Positions 6,227-6,597 of a DNA stretch of 6,597 bases are shown one piece after another. Numbering within the stretch: position 1 is the stretch's first letter; the number at the start of each line of letters is the position of its first letter. Where the stretch lies: NCBI GenBank assembly GCA_009843625.1, contig VYDD01000047.1, positions 1-6,597 on the forward strand. Direction: 5' to 3'. Origin of the DNA: Gammaproteobacteria bacterium (lineage in GTDB: Bacteria; Gemmatimonadota; Gemmatimonadetes; Longimicrobiales; Gaopeijiaceae). The notes below the pieces were generated by a model that was not told the DNA's origin, did not search any database, and worked only from the letters and a program-made list of their open reading frames with translations. A program made the position numbers and the translations under genes.

Positions 6227-6392
6227 AATCTGGAGCCAGCGATTCGGCGGGGTCCGAGATTCAATCTTCCCTGACCTGCCGGAGGCGCTGGCGGACTCGC
6301 TGACGGCTTTCACAGGCGGCTTCCTCCTCCGATGGTCTCCCGACCCCGCTTCGGCCACTACAGGGCATCCTGAGAGGCCGATTCCAGCGGCG

Positions 6393-6421
6393 TTATATTA
6401 TTACGTAAGTCATTGTATAAT
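6393..6421 (+). promoter_or_regulatory. Promoter with perfect TATAAT -10 and a TTACGTAA palindrome
   Basis: TATAAT at 6416-6421 is a perfect -10 box. TTATAT at 6393-6398 sits 17 bases upstream but matches the -35 consensus poorly. The 8-base palindrome TTACGTAA (6401-6408) lies in the spacer and could be an operator half. The segment 6391-6421 is a sharp AT-rich island in GC-rich DNA. Transcription would begin near 6428, so the leader of the following gene would be only about 10 bases. GGGAGGA at 6430-6436 provides the ribosome binding site. Confidence 0.6.
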
Positions 6422-6439
6422 CTCACGTTGGGAGGAATG

Positions 6440-6597
6440 ATGATCGCATCTGCGAACTCCCTCTACGCCATTCGCCAAAGGTCCTTTCCGGGACCCGCGA
6501 TGGTGCGGGAACCCAGGGGCGCCAGCACCGTGTCCACCGACACCATCCCGGCTCCCTCCGGTTCCGAGAACGCCCCGAATCGCGCCGCGGGCGATGA
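6440..6597 (+). CDS. Unrecognised protein, N-terminal fragment (3' end outside window)
   Basis: An open frame runs from two consecutive ATGs (6437 and 6440) to the window end without a stop, giving about 52 residues from ATG 6440. GGAGG (6431-6435) is 4 bases from ATG 6440 and only 1 base from ATG 6437, so the second ATG is preferred. Roughly three quarters of the codons end in G or C, as in the neighbouring genes, and a perfect -10 box precedes it. These points support a real gene. The visible part begins MIASANSLYAIRQRSF and continues rich in Pro, Ser, Thr and Ala. It has no clear signal peptide or membrane segment and no motif I recognise, so no function is proposed. It is divergent from the dienelactone hydrolase gene across the structured intergenic region. 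Confidence 0.55.
   Translation, partial: MIASANSLYAIRQRSFPGPAMVREPRGASTVSTDTIPAPSGSENAPNRAAGD

Larger units (their letters stand above)
5723..6390. other. Gene-free, structure-rich region of about 670 bases
   Basis: Between the start of the dienelactone hydrolase gene and the AT-rich promoter at 6391, several open frames exist on both strands. Their translations are rich in Arg, Pro, Ser and Gly, show no recognisable motif and overlap each other. I regard none as a supported gene. What can be seen instead is a nested hairpin (5779-5823), a second hairpin (5868-5887), a 10-base palindrome TTCCGCGGAA (5943-5952), and a pair of 41-base repeats flanking an inverted repeat (6084-6226). The region could be a long regulatory intergenic stretch, a decayed mobile element, or contain an RNA gene I do not recognise. 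No tRNA or rRNA signature was seen. Confidence 0.6.

Noticed and set aside
5719..6358. Overlapping minus-strand frames of 155 and 181 codons and a plus-strand frame of 154 codons in the gene-poor region.
   Set aside because: They overlap in different frames, look random in composition and have no motif. The apparent internal peptide repeats (such as VNGRMGHPHVNSG and VNGGMGYAHMNWG) are produced by the 41-base DNA repeats.
6225..6440. A plus-strand frame without an ATG containing a protein-like stretch (FPDLPEALADSLTAF), ending at the TGA inside the double ATG.
   Set aside because: It has no start codon or ribosome binding site and runs through the AT-rich promoter. It could be a gene remnant, but there is not enough to support a pseudogene call.

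Overview
The window is GC-rich DNA carrying four recognisable genes, the start of a fifth that I do not recognise, and a gene-poor stretch of about 700 bases. The combination of a DUF5916-type outer-membrane protein, a diheme cytochrome c peroxidase, and Tat-exported amidohydrolase and dienelactone-hydrolase proteins in high-GC DNA suggests a Gemmatimonadota-like bacterium, or a relative with a similar envelope. That assignment is inferred from gene content and was not tested against any database.

Layout. Positions 1-1713 (+) hold the C-terminal two thirds or so of a DUF5916 protein whose start lies outside the window. After 120 bases comes a complete diheme cytochrome c peroxidase gene (1834-3084, +). 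A 113-base gap follows; its AT-rich second half carries three copies of an 8-base repeat, a -10-like box and a weak ribosome binding site. It leads into a Tat-exported metal-dependent amidohydrolase (3198-4781, +). A dienelactone hydrolase-family gene (4829-5722, -) converges on it across 47 bases. From 5723 to about 6390 I find no supported gene, but there are several hairpins and a pair of 41-base direct repeats flanking a long inverted repeat. An AT-rich promoter island (6391-6421) then drives an open frame (6440 to the window end, +) that is cut off by the window.

How the genes relate. The first three genes share a strand, but the gaps between them and the promoter-like sequence before the third argue against one tight operon. 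Three or four of the products act outside the cytoplasm: an outer-membrane barrel-like protein, a periplasmic or membrane-anchored c-type cytochrome, and two Tat-signal hydrolases. I see no evidence of a single pathway joining them. Nothing resembles a complete new defence or mobile system. The least explained parts are the repeat-hairpin-repeat structure at 6084-6226, the phased repeats before the amidohydrolase, and two matching arginine tracts in the peroxidase.
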